A DNA stretch of 64,000 nucleotides from Ruegeria arenilitoris (GCF_013031355.1 NZ_WPZO01000004.1:346463-410462), one strand, 5' to 3'; shown: positions 48,567 to 58,044, counted from the first letter of the stretch. Numbers and translations: made by a program. The notes: generated by a model from the letters alone, not told the origin.

Positions 48567-49370
48567 ATGCTGGAACTGGCCGCAAATCAGGGTGTTACAG
48601 TTGCTGAAAACAGCCTGGACGACAGCCCTCTGGCCATTCGCGGCCTGACAGTTTCTTACGGCCAGAAACCTGCGGTGTTCTCGGTGGACATGACCGTCCA
48701 GCCCGGTGCGATGACAGCGATCATCGGGCCGAACGGGGCAGGGAAATCGACCCTGCTCAAGGCTGCTTTGGGGATCGTATCGCCACTATCCGGGCAGGTG
48801 ACCGTCTACGGCAAGCCGCTGGAGCAGCAACGTGCCCGCATCGCTTATGTGCCGCAGCGCGCCAGTGTGGATTGGGATTTCCCGACCCGTGTGATCGACG
48901 TGGTGCTGATGGGCCTGTCCCGGGAATTGGGCCTGCTGGGCCGCATTCGCGCCCGCCACATGGCCCGGGCGATGGACTGCCTAAACCGCGTTGGAATGCA
49001 CGATTTTGCGGACCGTCAGATCGGCCAGCTTTCGGGCGGTCAGCAGCAACGGGTGTTTCTGGCCCGCGCATTGGCGCAAGAGGCTGATCTCTATCTGCTG
49101 GACGAACCCTTTGCCGGGGTCGATGCGGCCACGGAAAAGGCCATCATCGCGGTGCTGAAATCGCTGAAACAGGCGGGCAAAACCGTTATCGTCGTGCACC
49201 ACGATCTGGCCACCGTCACCGATTACTTCGACCACGTTTTCCTGATCAACACCCGCAAAGTGGCCGAGGGCCCGGTGGCTGAAGCCTTCACCGCCGAAAC
49301 CTTGCAATCGGCTTACGGAGGCCGTCTGGCCACCGCCCAGATCGACCAGATCTCGCGCGCACTGGGGTAA
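48567..49370 (+). CDS. Metal ABC transporter ATP-binding protein
   Basis: About 267 residues; ATG 48567 is taken, with GTG 48564 an alternative directly after the upstream stop. It shows the Walker A IIGPNGAGKSTLL, Q-loop YVPQRASVDWDFP (typical of Mn/Zn importers), signature LSGGQQQRVFLARAL, Walker B ADLYLLDEPF and the H-loop VVHHDLATV. It energises import with the two permeases that follow. Confidence 0.95.
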   Translation: MLELAANQGVTVAENSLDDSPLAIRGLTVSYGQKPAVFSVDMTVQPGAMTAIIGPNGAGKSTLLKAALGIVSPLSGQVTVYGKPLEQQRARIAYVPQRASVDWDFPTRVIDVVLMGLSRELGLLGRIRARHMARAMDCLNRVGMHDFADRQIGQLSGGQQQRVFLARALAQEADLYLLDEPFAGVDAATEKAIIAVLKSLKQAGKTVIVVHHDLATVTDYFDHVFLINTRKVAEGPVAEAFTAETLQSAYGGRLATAQIDQISRALG

Positions 49371-49373
49371 ATC

Positions 49374-50579
49374 ATGCTTTGGGATGCTCTGACCCTGCAG
49401 CTTGGCTATAACGCCACGCTGGTTGCCATTGGTGCGACCTTGCTGGGCATTTCGGCCGGTGTGACCGGCACCTTTCTGTTTCTGCGCAAGCGCGCGCTGG
49501 TCAGCGACGCGATCAGCCACGCGACCCTGCCGGGGGTATGTCTGGCCTTTATGGTGCTGGTTGCCTTTGGTGGCGATGGGCGCAATCTGATCGGCCTGCT
49601 GGCCGGGTCAGCGATCTCAGCCTGGATCGGTTTGCTTTGCATGAACTGGCTGACTCGCCGCACGCGTTTGGCCGAAGACGCGGCCATCGGGGCGGTGCTT
49701 TCGGTGTTTTTCGGTTTTGGTGTGGTGCTGCTGACCGTCATTCAGACTATGGGCGTCGGGCGGCAGGCCGGGTTGGAGGGGTTCCTGCTGGGCTCGACGG
49801 CTGGGATGCTCTGGGCCGATGCGCTGATTATCGCGATTGGAGGTGCTGCGACGCTGGTGCTGGTGATGATCATCCGGCGCCCGATGACAATGGTGGCCTT
49901 CGATCCGGAATACGCTGCGGCGCGGGGGCTGCCGGTGCATCGCATTGATCTGGCGATGATGGGGTTGGTGATGGCCGTCACCGTGGTTGGCCTGAAGATC
50001 GTCGGGCTGATCCTGATCGTGGCGCTGCTGATTATTCCTGCCGTCACAGCCCGGTTCTGGACCGAACGGTCGGATCGCGTTGTCATGTTGGCCGGTCTGG
50101 CGGGGGGTCTGGCCGGGTATCTGGGGGCGGCGCTGTCGGCCTCGGCCCCCAACCTGCCGACAGGTCCGATCATCGTGCTGGTCAGCTTTGGGTTCTTCGC
50201 GCTGTCTCTGTTGCTGGCGCCGGTCCGCGGCGTTCTGGCGGCGGTGCTGAAACATCTGCGTTTCCAACGCCGGGTACATATCCGGCAGGGGTTGCTGGCG
50301 CTGGCACAGGATCAGAAAATCTATGAACCGCTGACCCTGCGCCTGCTGAAACGCGCCGGGTTGGCCCGCGCTGACGGCGTCGCCACCGAGGCCGGCAAGG
50401 CCCGCGCCGCCAAAGCTCTGCGCGACGAAAAACGCTGGGAAGTCGTCCGCGCCGATCAGGCGCATGAGGCGACGGCGGCGCTCTATGACGGGTTGCGCGA
50501 TATCGAAACGGTGCTGACCCGCGACCAGATCGCCGAGATCGACCGCCAGATTGGCGGCCCACAGGGGGTGCCCTCATGA
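49374..50579 (+). CDS. Metal ABC transporter permease with C-terminal DtxR/MntR-like winged-helix extension
   Basis: This 401-residue protein begins with a full ABC-3 permease (to about residue 285: FLRKRALVSDAISHATLPGVCLAF, FLLGSTAGMLW, VGLKIVGLILIVALLIIPAVTARF). It then continues for about 115 cytosolic residues (RRVHIRQGLLALAQDQKIYEPLTLRLLKRAGLARADGVATEAGKARAAKALRDEKRWEV). That tail resembles the winged-helix and dimerisation region of MntR/DtxR regulators. It could sense cytosolic metal and gate transport. The stop overlaps the second permease gene by four bases. Confidence 0.88.
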   Translation: MLWDALTLQLGYNATLVAIGATLLGISAGVTGTFLFLRKRALVSDAISHATLPGVCLAFMVLVAFGGDGRNLIGLLAGSAISAWIGLLCMNWLTRRTRLAEDAAIGAVLSVFFGFGVVLLTVIQTMGVGRQAGLEGFLLGSTAGMLWADALIIAIGGAATLVLVMIIRRPMTMVAFDPEYAAARGLPVHRIDLAMMGLVMAVTVVGLKIVGLILIVALLIIPAVTARFWTERSDRVVMLAGLAGGLAGYLGAALSASAPNLPTGPIIVLVSFGFFALSLLLAPVRGVLAAVLKHLRFQRRVHIRQGLLALAQDQKIYEPLTLRLLKRAGLARADGVATEAGKARAAKALRDEKRWEVVRADQAHEATAALYDGLRDIETVLTRDQIAEIDRQIGGPQGVPS

Positions 50580-51505
50580 GCGGTGAAGAATTTGTCCCCC
50601 TGTCCCTGACACCCTTGCTGATTGGCACATTTGCGGCGATTGCCTGCGCGCTGCCCGGCAATTTTCTGGTGCTGCGCAAACAGGCCCTGATCGGGGATGC
50701 GATCAGCCACGTGGTGCTGCCGGGGATCGTGGTGGCGTTTTTGCTGACCGGAGCGATCTCGACCTGGCCGATGATGCTGGGCGCGGCGGGTGCCTCGGTT
50801 GTGGCCGTGGTGATGATCGAGGCGATCCGGCGGCTGGGCCAGATCGAACCGGGCGCCGCGATGGGGGTGGTGTTCACCACCATGTTCGCGGGCGGTGTGC
50901 TGCTGCTGGAGCAAACTGACACCTCGACTGTGCATCTGGACGTGGAGCACGCGCTCTATGGAAATCTGGAAAGCCTGATCTGGCTGGATGCGGTGGGGTG
51001 GTCTTCGCTGCTGGATTTAACGGCCCTGGCCGGATTGCCGCCGGAACTGCCGCGTATCGCGCTGACGCTGGCGGGGGTGATCCTGTTCATCTGGCTGTTC
51101 TGGCGTCCGCTGAAAATCTCGACCTTTGACGAAGGCTTTGCCCGCACCATCGGCATTCGCACCAGCGCACTGGGCATGGCACTGGTGATCGTCGCTGCAA
51201 TTTCCGCCGTAGCAGCCTTTGACGCGGTGGGGTCGATCATCGTAATTGCCATGTTCATCTGCCCGCCTGCCGCCGCGCGGATGATGACCAATCGGCTGGA
51301 AACCCAGATCGCGTGGGGCGTTATCTTCGCCACCGTCTCGGCGGTGTCGGGCTATGTGCTGGCGGGGTATGGGCCGTTGTGGCTGGGCGGGGCGGACGCT
51401 GTCAGCGCAGCGGGCATGATCGCGACCATGTCCGGTTTGATCCTGGCCTGTGCAGCATTGTGGGGTCCATGCCGCACCCGTGCCGGGGCGCCCCAGGCCT
51501 CTTGA
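50576..51505 (+). CDS. Metal ABC transporter permease, second subunit
   Basis: This 309-residue ABC-3 permease has eight to nine hydrophobic segments, with FLVLRKQALIGDAISHVVLPGIVVAF, HALYGNLESLIW and AFDAVGSIIVIAMFICPPAAARMM. Unlike the first permease it has no cytosolic extension. The two permeases probably form a heterodimer, as in MntCD/SitCD systems. It is the last gene of the operon. Confidence 0.93.
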   Translation: MSGEEFVPLSLTPLLIGTFAAIACALPGNFLVLRKQALIGDAISHVVLPGIVVAFLLTGAISTWPMMLGAAGASVVAVVMIEAIRRLGQIEPGAAMGVVFTTMFAGGVLLLEQTDTSTVHLDVEHALYGNLESLIWLDAVGWSSLLDLTALAGLPPELPRIALTLAGVILFIWLFWRPLKISTFDEGFARTIGIRTSALGMALVIVAAISAVAAFDAVGSIIVIAMFICPPAAARMMTNRLETQIAWGVIFATVSAVSGYVLAGYGPLWLGGADAVSAAGMIATMSGLILACAALWGPCRTRAGAPQAS

Positions 51506-51786
51506 CACGGCGTGTTCCCGCCACCCCTGCCCGCGACCGGTCGGCTGAAACTCGCTCAGAAATCCTGTGTGGACAGAGTTAATGACTTTCAATGCGTTAA
51601 TCGTGCTAAGCCCACGCCAGATTTTTTCTGAATGACCACCACTCACTTCGGATCGTTCGGACAATCGTGACCCGGTTCGCCGTTTACCGGCATCGGTTCG
51701 GCGCGATTGTTCGAACGCCCCCTCCCTAAAATTGATAGATCCAAACCAGTGGCAGAATCGTGCGCGCCTGTGCTAGGTCTGGTGGT

Positions 51787-53646
51787 ATGGCGCAGACACA
51801 CCCCAATATCAGCGAAAACCCACCCGTAATCCGACAGCTGGATGATGCTGCGATCAACCGTATTGCTGCGGGTGAGGTGGTCGAACGTCCGGCCTCGGCG
51901 GTCAAGGAACTGGTGGAAAACGCCATTGATGCCGGGGCGACACGGATTGCCATTGATATCGCTGATGGCGGCAAGACGTTGATTCGTGTCACTGATGATG
52001 GTTGCGGAATATCGGCACAGGACCTGCCGCTGGCCTTGTCGCGCCATGCGACCTCGAAGATTGACGGCTCGGATCTGCTGAACATCCACACGTTCGGGTT
52101 CCGGGGTGAAGCGCTGCCGTCGCTGGGCGCGGTGGGTCGGTTGACCATCACCAGCCGGGTGCCGGGTGCGGATGCAGCGCAGATCCACGTGGCGGGCGGA
52201 AAGATGGAGGCGGTGAAGCCTGCCGCATTGCGCGCAGGCACAGTGGTCGAACTGCGCGATCTTTTCTTTGCCACGCCCGCGCGGCTGAAATTCATGCGCA
52301 CCGACCGGGCCGAGGCGCAGGCGATTGGCGACACGGTCAAACGTCTGGCGATGGCCGAGCCTGCGATCACCTTCTCTCTGCGTGATGTTTCGGGCGGTGG
52401 TAAGGGGCGCGTGACCTTCCGCGCTGACCGTGAAAATGGCGATCTTTTTGACGCGCTGCACGCTCGTCTGGCCCGCGTGATCGGTCGTGAGTTTGCCGAA
52501 AATGCGCTGCAGATCGACGCCACGCGCGAAGGTATCCGGCTTTATGGCTATGCCGCCCTGCCGACCTATTCCCGCGGTGCTGCGGTGGCGCAGTATCTCT
52601 TCGTCAATGGTCGCCCCGTGCGCGATAAGATGCTGACCGGGGCGTTGCGAGCGGCCTATTTCGATTTCCTCAGCCGCGACCGCCACCCGGCGGCGGCGCT
52701 GTTCATCGACTGTGACCCGACGCTGGTGGATGTGAACGTTCACCCCGCCAAATCCGAGGTCCGGTTCCGCGATCCCGGTGTGGCGCGCGGGTTGATTGTC
52801 TCGGCCCTGCGCCACGCGCTGGCCGAGGCGGGGCACCGGGCCTCGACCACTGTGGCCAACGCAACGCTGGGCGCGATGCGGCCCGAACCGGCGCCGCCTG
52901 CTACCGCACGGGTGTATCAGATGGACCGGCCATCGCCAGCTGCGCGTCAGGCCGCGTATCGCGCGCAGGCCCCGGGTTTTGCCGAACTGTCCCAGGATTA
53001 TAGCGGCAGCGTTGTTGACCCCGCTCCGGTGGCTCCGGTCGCAGTGGAAGAGCCTGCACCACAGGACCTGCCCTTAGGCGCGGCGCGCGGGCAGGTGCAT
53101 GAGAATTACATCATCGCCCAGACCGCCGATGGCATGGTGATTGTTGACCAGCACGCCGCGCATGAGCGGCTGGTCTATGAAAAGCTCAAAACCCAGATGG
53201 CCGAGAAGGGCGTCGCCGCGCAGGCGCTGCTGATCCCGGAAATTGTCGAACTTTCCGAAGGCGACTGCGCGCGGCTGATGACCGTGGCCGACGACCTGTC
53301 GCGCCTCGGCTTGACGCTGGAACCCTTCGGTGGTGGCGCCATCGCCGTGCGTGAGACCCCGGCCATTCTGGGTGAGGTCGACGCCCGCGCGATGATACTT
53401 GATATCCTCGACGAACTGGCCGATCAGGGCGAAAGCCAGACTGTGCAAACGCGGATCGAGGCGATCCTCAGCCGCGTGGCCTGTCATGGGTCGGTCCGGT
53501 CGGGCCGCCGGATGCGGGCCGAGGAAATGAACGCCCTTCTGCGCGAGATGGAGGCGACCCCCCATTCCGGACAGTGCAACCACGGGCGGCCGACTTACGT
53601 GGAACTGAAGCTGAGTGATATCGAGCGATTGTTCGGCCGCAGTTGA
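51787..53646 (+). CDS. mutL: DNA mismatch repair protein MutL
   Basis: The start is ATG 51787 (619 residues). The GHKL ATPase is intact: [53 protein letters not shown] and [14 protein letters not shown]. The C-terminal domain contains [12 protein letters not shown], the DQHA-x2-E-x4-E metal motif of MutL proteins with nicking endonuclease activity. This fits an organism that lacks the E. coli-type MutH strand signal. The linker between the domains is short (about residues 335-430). Confidence 0.96.
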   Translation: MAQTHPNISENPPVIRQLDDAAINRIAAGEVVERPASAVKELVENAIDAGATRIAIDIADGGKTLIRVTDDGCGISAQDLPLALSRHATSKIDGSDLLNIHTFGFRGEALPSLGAVGRLTITSRVPGADAAQIHVAGGKMEAVKPAALRAGTVVELRDLFFATPARLKFMRTDRAEAQAIGDTVKRLAMAEPAITFSLRDVSGGGKGRVTFRADRENGDLFDALHARLARVIGREFAENALQIDATREGIRLYGYAALPTYSRGAAVAQYLFVNGRPVRDKMLTGALRAAYFDFLSRDRHPAAALFIDCDPTLVDVNVHPAKSEVRFRDPGVARGLIVSALRHALAEAGHRASTTVANATLGAMRPEPAPPATARVYQMDRPSPAARQAAYRAQAPGFAELSQDYSGSVVDPAPVAPVAVEEPAPQDLPLGAARGQVHENYIIAQTADGMVIVDQHAAHERLVYEKLKTQMAEKGVAAQALLIPEIVELSEGDCARLMTVADDLSRLGLTLEPFGGGAIAVRETPAILGEVDARAMILDILDELADQGESQTVQTRIEAILSRVACHGSVRSGRRMRAEEMNALLREMEATPHSGQCNHGRPTYVELKLSDIERLFGRS

Positions 53647-53698
53647 TCTGGCGGCGTTGCCGGGTTATGAAGAATAAAACAAGAACATTCGAGGCAAC

Positions 53699-54928
53699 AT
53701 GATCGAGATTGCTGGCACCCAAATGGCTTTGAACGACCCCGTGATCCTGATTGCGGGAGGCGTTGTTGCGCTGATTCTGTTGCTGCTGTTTTTGTCCATG
53801 CGGGCGGCGCAGCGCTCGGCCCGGATGGCTGAACCTCTGGCCCGGCAGATGGCGCATCTGGGCCAGCATGTGCAGCAGCTGGGGCAGGGGCAGGAACAAC
53901 TGCGCGGCGGGTTGCAGCATGTCTCGGACACGCAGGCAAATGCGCAGGTGCAGGTGATCCAGACAGTCGAATCCCGCCTGTCCTCGGTGCAGCAACAGAT
54001 GAATGACCGGCTGGCGGATAACGCTATGAAGTCGGCCCGCGCACTGGCCGAGATGCAGGAACGGATGAAGGAATCGCTGCATGGCTCGTCGAAACAGACC
54101 GCGACATCACTGACCCAGTTGCAGGAGCGACTGGCCGCCATCGACAAAGCGCAGGACAATATCACCAAACTATCGGGCGATGTGCTGTCACTGCAGGATA
54201 TTCTGTCGAACAAACAGACACGCGGCGCGTTTGGAGAGATTCAGCTGAACGACATCGTCTCCAAAGCGCTGCCCTCGGACAGTTTTCAACTGCAGGCAAC
54301 CCTGTCGAACGGGCGGCGGGCGGATTGCCTGATCCACCTGCCGAACCCTCCGGGGCCGATTGTGATCGACAGTAAATTCCCGCTCGAGGCGTACGAGGCG
54401 CTGATCGGTTCGACCAATGATGCCGAGTTGAAAGCAGCAGTGCAGATGTTCCGCAGCACGGTGCGCAAGCACATCAACGATATCGCCGAGAAATACATTC
54501 TGGACGGTGAAACCGCCGATGGCGCTCTGATGTTCCTGCCGTCGGAGGCCGTTTATGCAGAGCTGCACGCCAAGTTCCCAGAACTGGTGCAGGAGAGTTT
54601 CAGCAAACGCGTCTGGATCGTCTCACCCACCACTTGCATGGCGACGCTGAACACTATGCGCGCGATCCTGAAAGACGCACGGATGCGCGAACAAGCGGGT
54701 GCGATCCGGAAAGAGCTGGGGATGTTGCACAAGGATGTGGAGCGTCTGGGAGATCGTGTGTCGAATCTCGACCGTCATTTCGGGCAGGCGGCCAAGGATA
54801 TCTCGGAAATCAAGATCAGCGCCGAAAAGGCCGGGCGCCGAGCGCAGCGACTGGACAATTTCGATTTTGAGGAGCTGGCCCCGGACGATCATACCAACGT
54901 CGTGCCGCTGGGCAAGTCCGAGGGCTAA
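53699..54928 (+). CDS. rmuC: RmuC-family DNA recombination protein
   Basis: This 409-residue protein has an N-terminal transmembrane helix (VILIAGGVVALILLLLFLSM), a long coiled coil (about residues 40-155) and the RmuC domain: LSNKQTRGAFGEIQLNDIVSKALP, IVIDSKFPLEAYEAL, ADGALMFLPSEAVYAELHAKFPEL and KRVWIVSPTTCMATLNTM. The fold resembles restriction-type nucleases and the family limits inversions at short repeats. It sits 53 bp after mutL, a plausible shared DNA-maintenance unit. Confidence 0.92.
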   Translation: MIEIAGTQMALNDPVILIAGGVVALILLLLFLSMRAAQRSARMAEPLARQMAHLGQHVQQLGQGQEQLRGGLQHVSDTQANAQVQVIQTVESRLSSVQQQMNDRLADNAMKSARALAEMQERMKESLHGSSKQTATSLTQLQERLAAIDKAQDNITKLSGDVLSLQDILSNKQTRGAFGEIQLNDIVSKALPSDSFQLQATLSNGRRADCLIHLPNPPGPIVIDSKFPLEAYEALIGSTNDAELKAAVQMFRSTVRKHINDIAEKYILDGETADGALMFLPSEAVYAELHAKFPELVQESFSKRVWIVSPTTCMATLNTMRAILKDARMREQAGAIRKELGMLHKDVERLGDRVSNLDRHFGQAAKDISEIKISAEKAGRRAQRLDNFDFEELAPDDHTNVVPLGKSEG

Positions 54929-54931
54929 GCG

Positions 54932-55336
54932 TTATTGGATCGACAGGTCCAGATTGTAGCCAACCGTCTTGCCGGTATCCCGATCATTGCCCATCAGGTA
55001 GACCCGGATCGTGTAATCCCCATCCTCGGGCAGGTCGACCCGGGCGGTGTTGCCCTTGATCGAGCCATTGTAGATCGCAACCCCGTCGCTGCCGGGCGGC
55101 AGGATGTTGAAATAGATCACGCCATTGCCGTTTGTGTCGCTGACCTGAAGCTCGGCGAACATCTCCTGCCCGGACGACGCGCCCAGCTTGTAGTCAAAAT
55201 ATTCGTCGCCAGTGATCGTCCCGCTGACCATCGTGCCGAAATTCCCGGGCTCGAATTTCACGTCGGCAACCCGCTGGGCGGACACGCCAGAGGCGAAGAG
55301 GGTGAGGAAAAAGGAAAAGGCCAGAAGTTTTGTCAT
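54932..55336 (-). CDS. Secreted PliG-like inhibitor of g-type lysozyme
   Basis: The start is ATG 55336 with GGAGA upstream. The 134-residue protein has a signal peptide (MTKLLAFSFFLTLFASGVSAQ). The mature part follows E. coli PliG by eye: VKFEPGNFGTMVSGTITGDEYFDYKLGASSGQEMFAEL at the N terminus and ARVDLPEDGDYTIRVYLMGNDRDTGKTVGYNLDLSI at the C terminus. PliG proteins block animal goose-type lysozymes. The role in a marine or host-associated bacterium would be envelope defence. It is convergent with rmuC, with three bases between stops. Confidence 0.75.
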   Translation of the reverse strand: MTKLLAFSFFLTLFASGVSAQRVADVKFEPGNFGTMVSGTITGDEYFDYKLGASSGQEMFAELQVSDTNGNGVIYFNILPPGSDGVAIYNGSIKGNTARVDLPEDGDYTIRVYLMGNDRDTGKTVGYNLDLSIQ

Positions 55337-55394
55337 TGTACACATCTCCACCAAAATGGGGCCGGGTCAGTGAACAATAGGCTGGCCCAGCGGG

Positions 55395-56054
55395 TCAAAT
55401 ACGCAGAAACGGCTGGAACAGACGTGGCATAAGCTTGCTGAACTTCAGCGGGGCGTCGGTAACGGCCAGACAGATGCAGTCTTCCGAGATATCCGCGGTC
55501 GGCGTGTGGTGCACATCCTCGTCCGCGATCTCGACATCGCCGCGGGCGAAATGGTCCACCTCGTCCGAGAACGCGCCTTGCAGCACCATCGTCAGTTCGA
55601 TGCCGTTGTGGCTGTGGTCGGGTACCGCGGCACCTGCAGGGATGAACAGCAGGCGTGCGGTGGCCTCGCGTGTGGTCGGCAGGATCGCCTGTTTCACACC
55701 CATGCCGATAGCGCGCCATTTGATGTCGTTCACATCTCCGCCCACGTAATCCTGCAGGGGCGCGGGCAGAACCGAACATCCCGGACGGGCCGGTTTCGCA
55801 ATCGGCGCGCCTTGGGCTATCAGCGCCATGGTCGCGGCCAAAGCGCCATCGCTCATGCTGGACGAGGCCTCCTGATCCTGCAGGACACAGCCGCCAACGG
55901 CGTCAAAGCTTTCGGCCCGGGCGCGGCAGTGGTCACACAGGGACAGATGCGTGGCGACCATCAGGTCGAACGCCTCGGGCAGACTGCCAGCGGCATAGGC
56001 CATCAGCAGGTCGTCTGTCAGGTGATGTTTAATCTTTTTGCTCATCGTCATCAT
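55395..56054 (-). CDS. chrR: ChrR-type zinc anti-sigma factor
   Basis: About 219 residues from ATG 56054 (ATG 56045 is also possible). The N-terminal anti-sigma domain has HHLTDDLLMAYAAGSLPEAFDLMVATHLSLCDHCRARAE, the His and HxxxCxxC zinc site that grips sigma-E. The C-terminal cupin has AVPDHSHNGIELTMVLQGAF, EDVHHTPTA and DCICLAV, matching the second zinc site and cysteines that respond to singlet oxygen and organic hydroperoxide in R. sphaeroides ChrR. It starts one base after the rpoE stop, ensuring stoichiometric expression. Confidence 0.95.
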   Translation of the reverse strand: MMTMSKKIKHHLTDDLLMAYAAGSLPEAFDLMVATHLSLCDHCRARAESFDAVGGCVLQDQEASSSMSDGALAATMALIAQGAPIAKPARPGCSVLPAPLQDYVGGDVNDIKWRAIGMGVKQAILPTTREATARLLFIPAGAAVPDHSHNGIELTMVLQGAFSDEVDHFARGDVEIADEDVHHTPTADISEDCICLAVTDAPLKFSKLMPRLFQPFLRI

Positions 56055-56055
56055 C

Positions 56056-56613
56056 TCAGTTCATCGCGTGGCGCAAGCGGTCCAGCGCCAGCCGTATACG
56101 TGATTTGATCGTGCCCAGCGGCAATCCGGTTGCAGAGGCAATCTCGCGGTGGCTGAGATCGCCAAAATAGGCCTTTTCGATCAGTTCTCGTTGCGCCTCG
56201 GGCAACGCCGACATGGCGTCGCGCAGCTGCGCGGTTTCCTGTTGCAGCGCGATCACGGCGTCCTGTTCCGGTTCCGCCTCGGGCCCCCATCCCAGATCCT
56301 CGGGCTCGGGGCGGCGTTGTTTGCGCAGGACGTCGATGCGCTTGTTTCTTGCGATCGTGAACACCCAGGTGGCGACGGTCGCACGGGCGGGATCGAACAA
56401 ATGCGCCTTGTGCCACAAGGTTGCCATAACTTCTTGCGCGCATTCCTCGGCCATCGCCGGGTCTGAGCCCGACTTGATCAGAAACGCCTTGATCCGCGGC
56501 GCGAAGTGCTGAAACAGCTCGGCAAAGGCCGCCTGATCCTGCGCGTCCCTAATGCGTCTGACGTGGCTCACCCACTCAGTTCTGGTGTCGCAACTGCCAT
56601 CCGCTTTGTTCAC
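56056..56613 (-). CDS. rpoE: ECF sigma factor RpoE (singlet oxygen response)
   Basis: The 185-residue form starting at GTG 56613 is chosen. It has AGGGG seven bases upstream, and the only nearby ATG (56712) lies at the expected transcription start of the sigma-E promoter. Sigma region 2 is DQAAFAELFQHFAPRIKAFLIKSGSDPAMAEECAQEVMATLWHKAHLFDPARATVATWVFTIARNKRIDVLRK. Region 4 is SALPEAQRELIEKAYFGDLSHREIASATGLPLGTIKSRIRLALDRLR. With ChrR it forms the photooxidative stress switch known from Rhodobacter. The longer 218-residue version cannot be fully excluded. Confidence 0.93.
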   Translation of the reverse strand: MNKADGSCDTRTEWVSHVRRIRDAQDQAAFAELFQHFAPRIKAFLIKSGSDPAMAEECAQEVMATLWHKAHLFDPARATVATWVFTIARNKRIDVLRKQRRPEPEDLGWGPEAEPEQDAVIALQQETAQLRDAMSALPEAQRELIEKAYFGDLSHREIASATGLPLGTIKSRIRLALDRLRHAMN

Positions 56614-56718
56614 CGGCTTGCCCCTGATGCGTTTCTGCGCGCGCCAAGGTTTGAGTGCTGGCGCTTCGGCCGCCGGTTCATCCAAGGTCACGGTATCGAT
56701 CTCGGTAAACATAACCAC

Positions 56719-56746
56719 AATACGCGGGCCAGCCAAAGGCGGATCA
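56719..56746 (-). promoter_or_regulatory. Sigma-E promoter of rpoE-chrR
   Basis: On the minus strand TGATCC (56746-56741), 16 bases, CGTATT (56724-56719). It is identical in both hexamers and spacing to the promoter facing the other way at 56763-56790. The TGATCC -35 is the known RpoE (ECF11) element. Predicted start of transcription is near 56712, implying autoregulation. Confidence 0.75.
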
Positions 56747-56762
56747 CTTTGTTTGCGGTTTT

Positions 56763-56790
56763 TGATCCGTGTCGGGCTAGTTTGCGTATT
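56763..56790 (+). promoter_or_regulatory. Sigma-E promoter of the DUF1365 gene
   Basis: TGATCC (56763-56768), 16 bases, CGTATT (56785-56790), followed 76 bases later by the GTG of the DUF1365 gene. The matching promoter on the other strand drives rpoE-chrR. Confidence 0.75.
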
Positions 56791-56866
56791 ATCTGGTACG
56801 AACAGATTGCGAAAAGAATGCCGTTTGAACGGTTTACAGGTACAGCAAGGAATCAAGGAATAAGGC

Positions 56867-57640
56867 GTGAACAGGATCGACCATATCGCGGGCCACACCT
56901 TTCACGGGCGAAAAGGGGCCGTGCAAAACGCCTTTCGCTATTCCGTCGACTATATCCTTCTGGACCCCGAAGGTTGCCCCGACACCCCGCTGCTGTTTTC
57001 CCTGAACCGTGCCAATTTCACCAACTGGCGGGATCGCGATCATGGCGGAGAGCCGGGAAATGGCCGAGGTGCGGCCTGGCTGCGCGAACAGTTCGACCAG
57101 ATGGGGGTTGCTCAACCCGCCCGGATTACCCTGCTGACCCAACCGCGTGTATTCGGCCACGTGTTCAACCCGGTTAGTTTCTGGTTCTGTTTCGACGTCG
57201 ACGAGCAGCTCTATGCAGTGGTGGCCGAGGTCACAAATACCTATGGCACGCGCCATAGCTATTTGTGCCACAATCCCGATTTCGCGCCGATCCAACCCTC
57301 GGACCGGATCGTGGCGGGCAAGCTGATGCATGTCTCGCCGTTTCAGAAGATCGAAGGAACCTATACGTTCCGGTTCGACTATCGCCCCGACCGGGTTGGC
57401 GTCTGGATCGACTACGGGCGCGAGGGCGGTGGGTTGATCGCGACACTGACCGGGCCGCGCGCGCCGCTGAGCGATAGCACAATCCTGTGGTCACTGATGC
57501 GCCGTCCGTTCGGCGCCCGCCGCGCGTTTGTCCTGATCTTGTGGCAGGCCCTGAAATTGTGGGTCAAAAAAGCCCGGTTCCGCCCGTTTCGCACTGCCCC
57601 TGTTCCCGATCATCCGGTTTCCCGCATCCGCGAGCCTTAA
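56867..57640 (+). CDS. DUF1365 protein, predicted RpoE target
   Basis: The start is GTG 56867 with AAGGA seven bases upstream. The 257-residue protein shows DUF1365 hallmarks: GHTFHGRKGAVQNAFRYSVDYILLD, RITLLTQPRVFGHVFNPVSFWFCFD, VTNTYGTRHSYL and KLMHVSPFQKIEGTYTFRF. In Rhodobacter a DUF1365 gene is part of the RpoE operon that includes fatty-acid modifying and photolyase genes and is linked to furan fatty acid or lipid remodelling under singlet oxygen. Here it stands alone beside the sigma factor. The biochemical role is not settled. Confidence 0.88.
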   Translation: MNRIDHIAGHTFHGRKGAVQNAFRYSVDYILLDPEGCPDTPLLFSLNRANFTNWRDRDHGGEPGNGRGAAWLREQFDQMGVAQPARITLLTQPRVFGHVFNPVSFWFCFDVDEQLYAVVAEVTNTYGTRHSYLCHNPDFAPIQPSDRIVAGKLMHVSPFQKIEGTYTFRFDYRPDRVGVWIDYGREGGGLIATLTGPRAPLSDSTILWSLMRRPFGARRAFVLILWQALKLWVKKARFRPFRTAPVPDHPVSRIREP

Positions 57641-57726
57641 AGCGTCTTTGTTTGAGTAAGATCAAAGACTCGGGCACTTCGGAATGTTTGTGCTAGGATG
57701 GAAACCGCGAACACGAGGAGTTGGTC

Positions 57727-58044
57727 ATGTTGGAAATCTCGGCAAGAAAAATCGCTCAGGTTGCCATGATGGGGCGCGAACTGAACCGCGCCGAGGGCGA
57801 ACTGCGCGCCTTCATAGACCGGATGGGCGAGGATGAGCAGGCCGAGCTGGTTGCCGTCATGTGGATCGGGCGCGAGAGCTTTTTCGCCGAGGATCTGGCC
57901 GAAGCGATTGCAACCGCCAAGTCCGAGGCCTCGACCCCTTGCGCCGACTATCTGATCGGCACGCCGCATCTGTCGGACCACCTTGAGAATGGTCTGGATG
58001 CGTTGGGAATATCGGCCGAAGACGTGGAAAACGATCTGATGTAA
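57727..58044 (+). CDS. DUF3775 protein
   Basis: The start is ATG 57727 with GAGGAG at about 57714-57719. This 105-residue acidic protein reads MLEISARKIAQVAMMGRELNRAEGELRAFIDRMGEDEQAELVAVMWIGRESF, then DYLIGTPHLSDHLENGLDALGIS, which fits the DUF3775 family of alphaproteobacteria. No function is known. It is monocistronic and ends at a clear terminator. Confidence 0.8.
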   Translation: MLEISARKIAQVAMMGRELNRAEGELRAFIDRMGEDEQAELVAVMWIGRESFFAEDLAEAIATAKSEASTPCADYLIGTPHLSDHLENGLDALGISAEDVENDLM

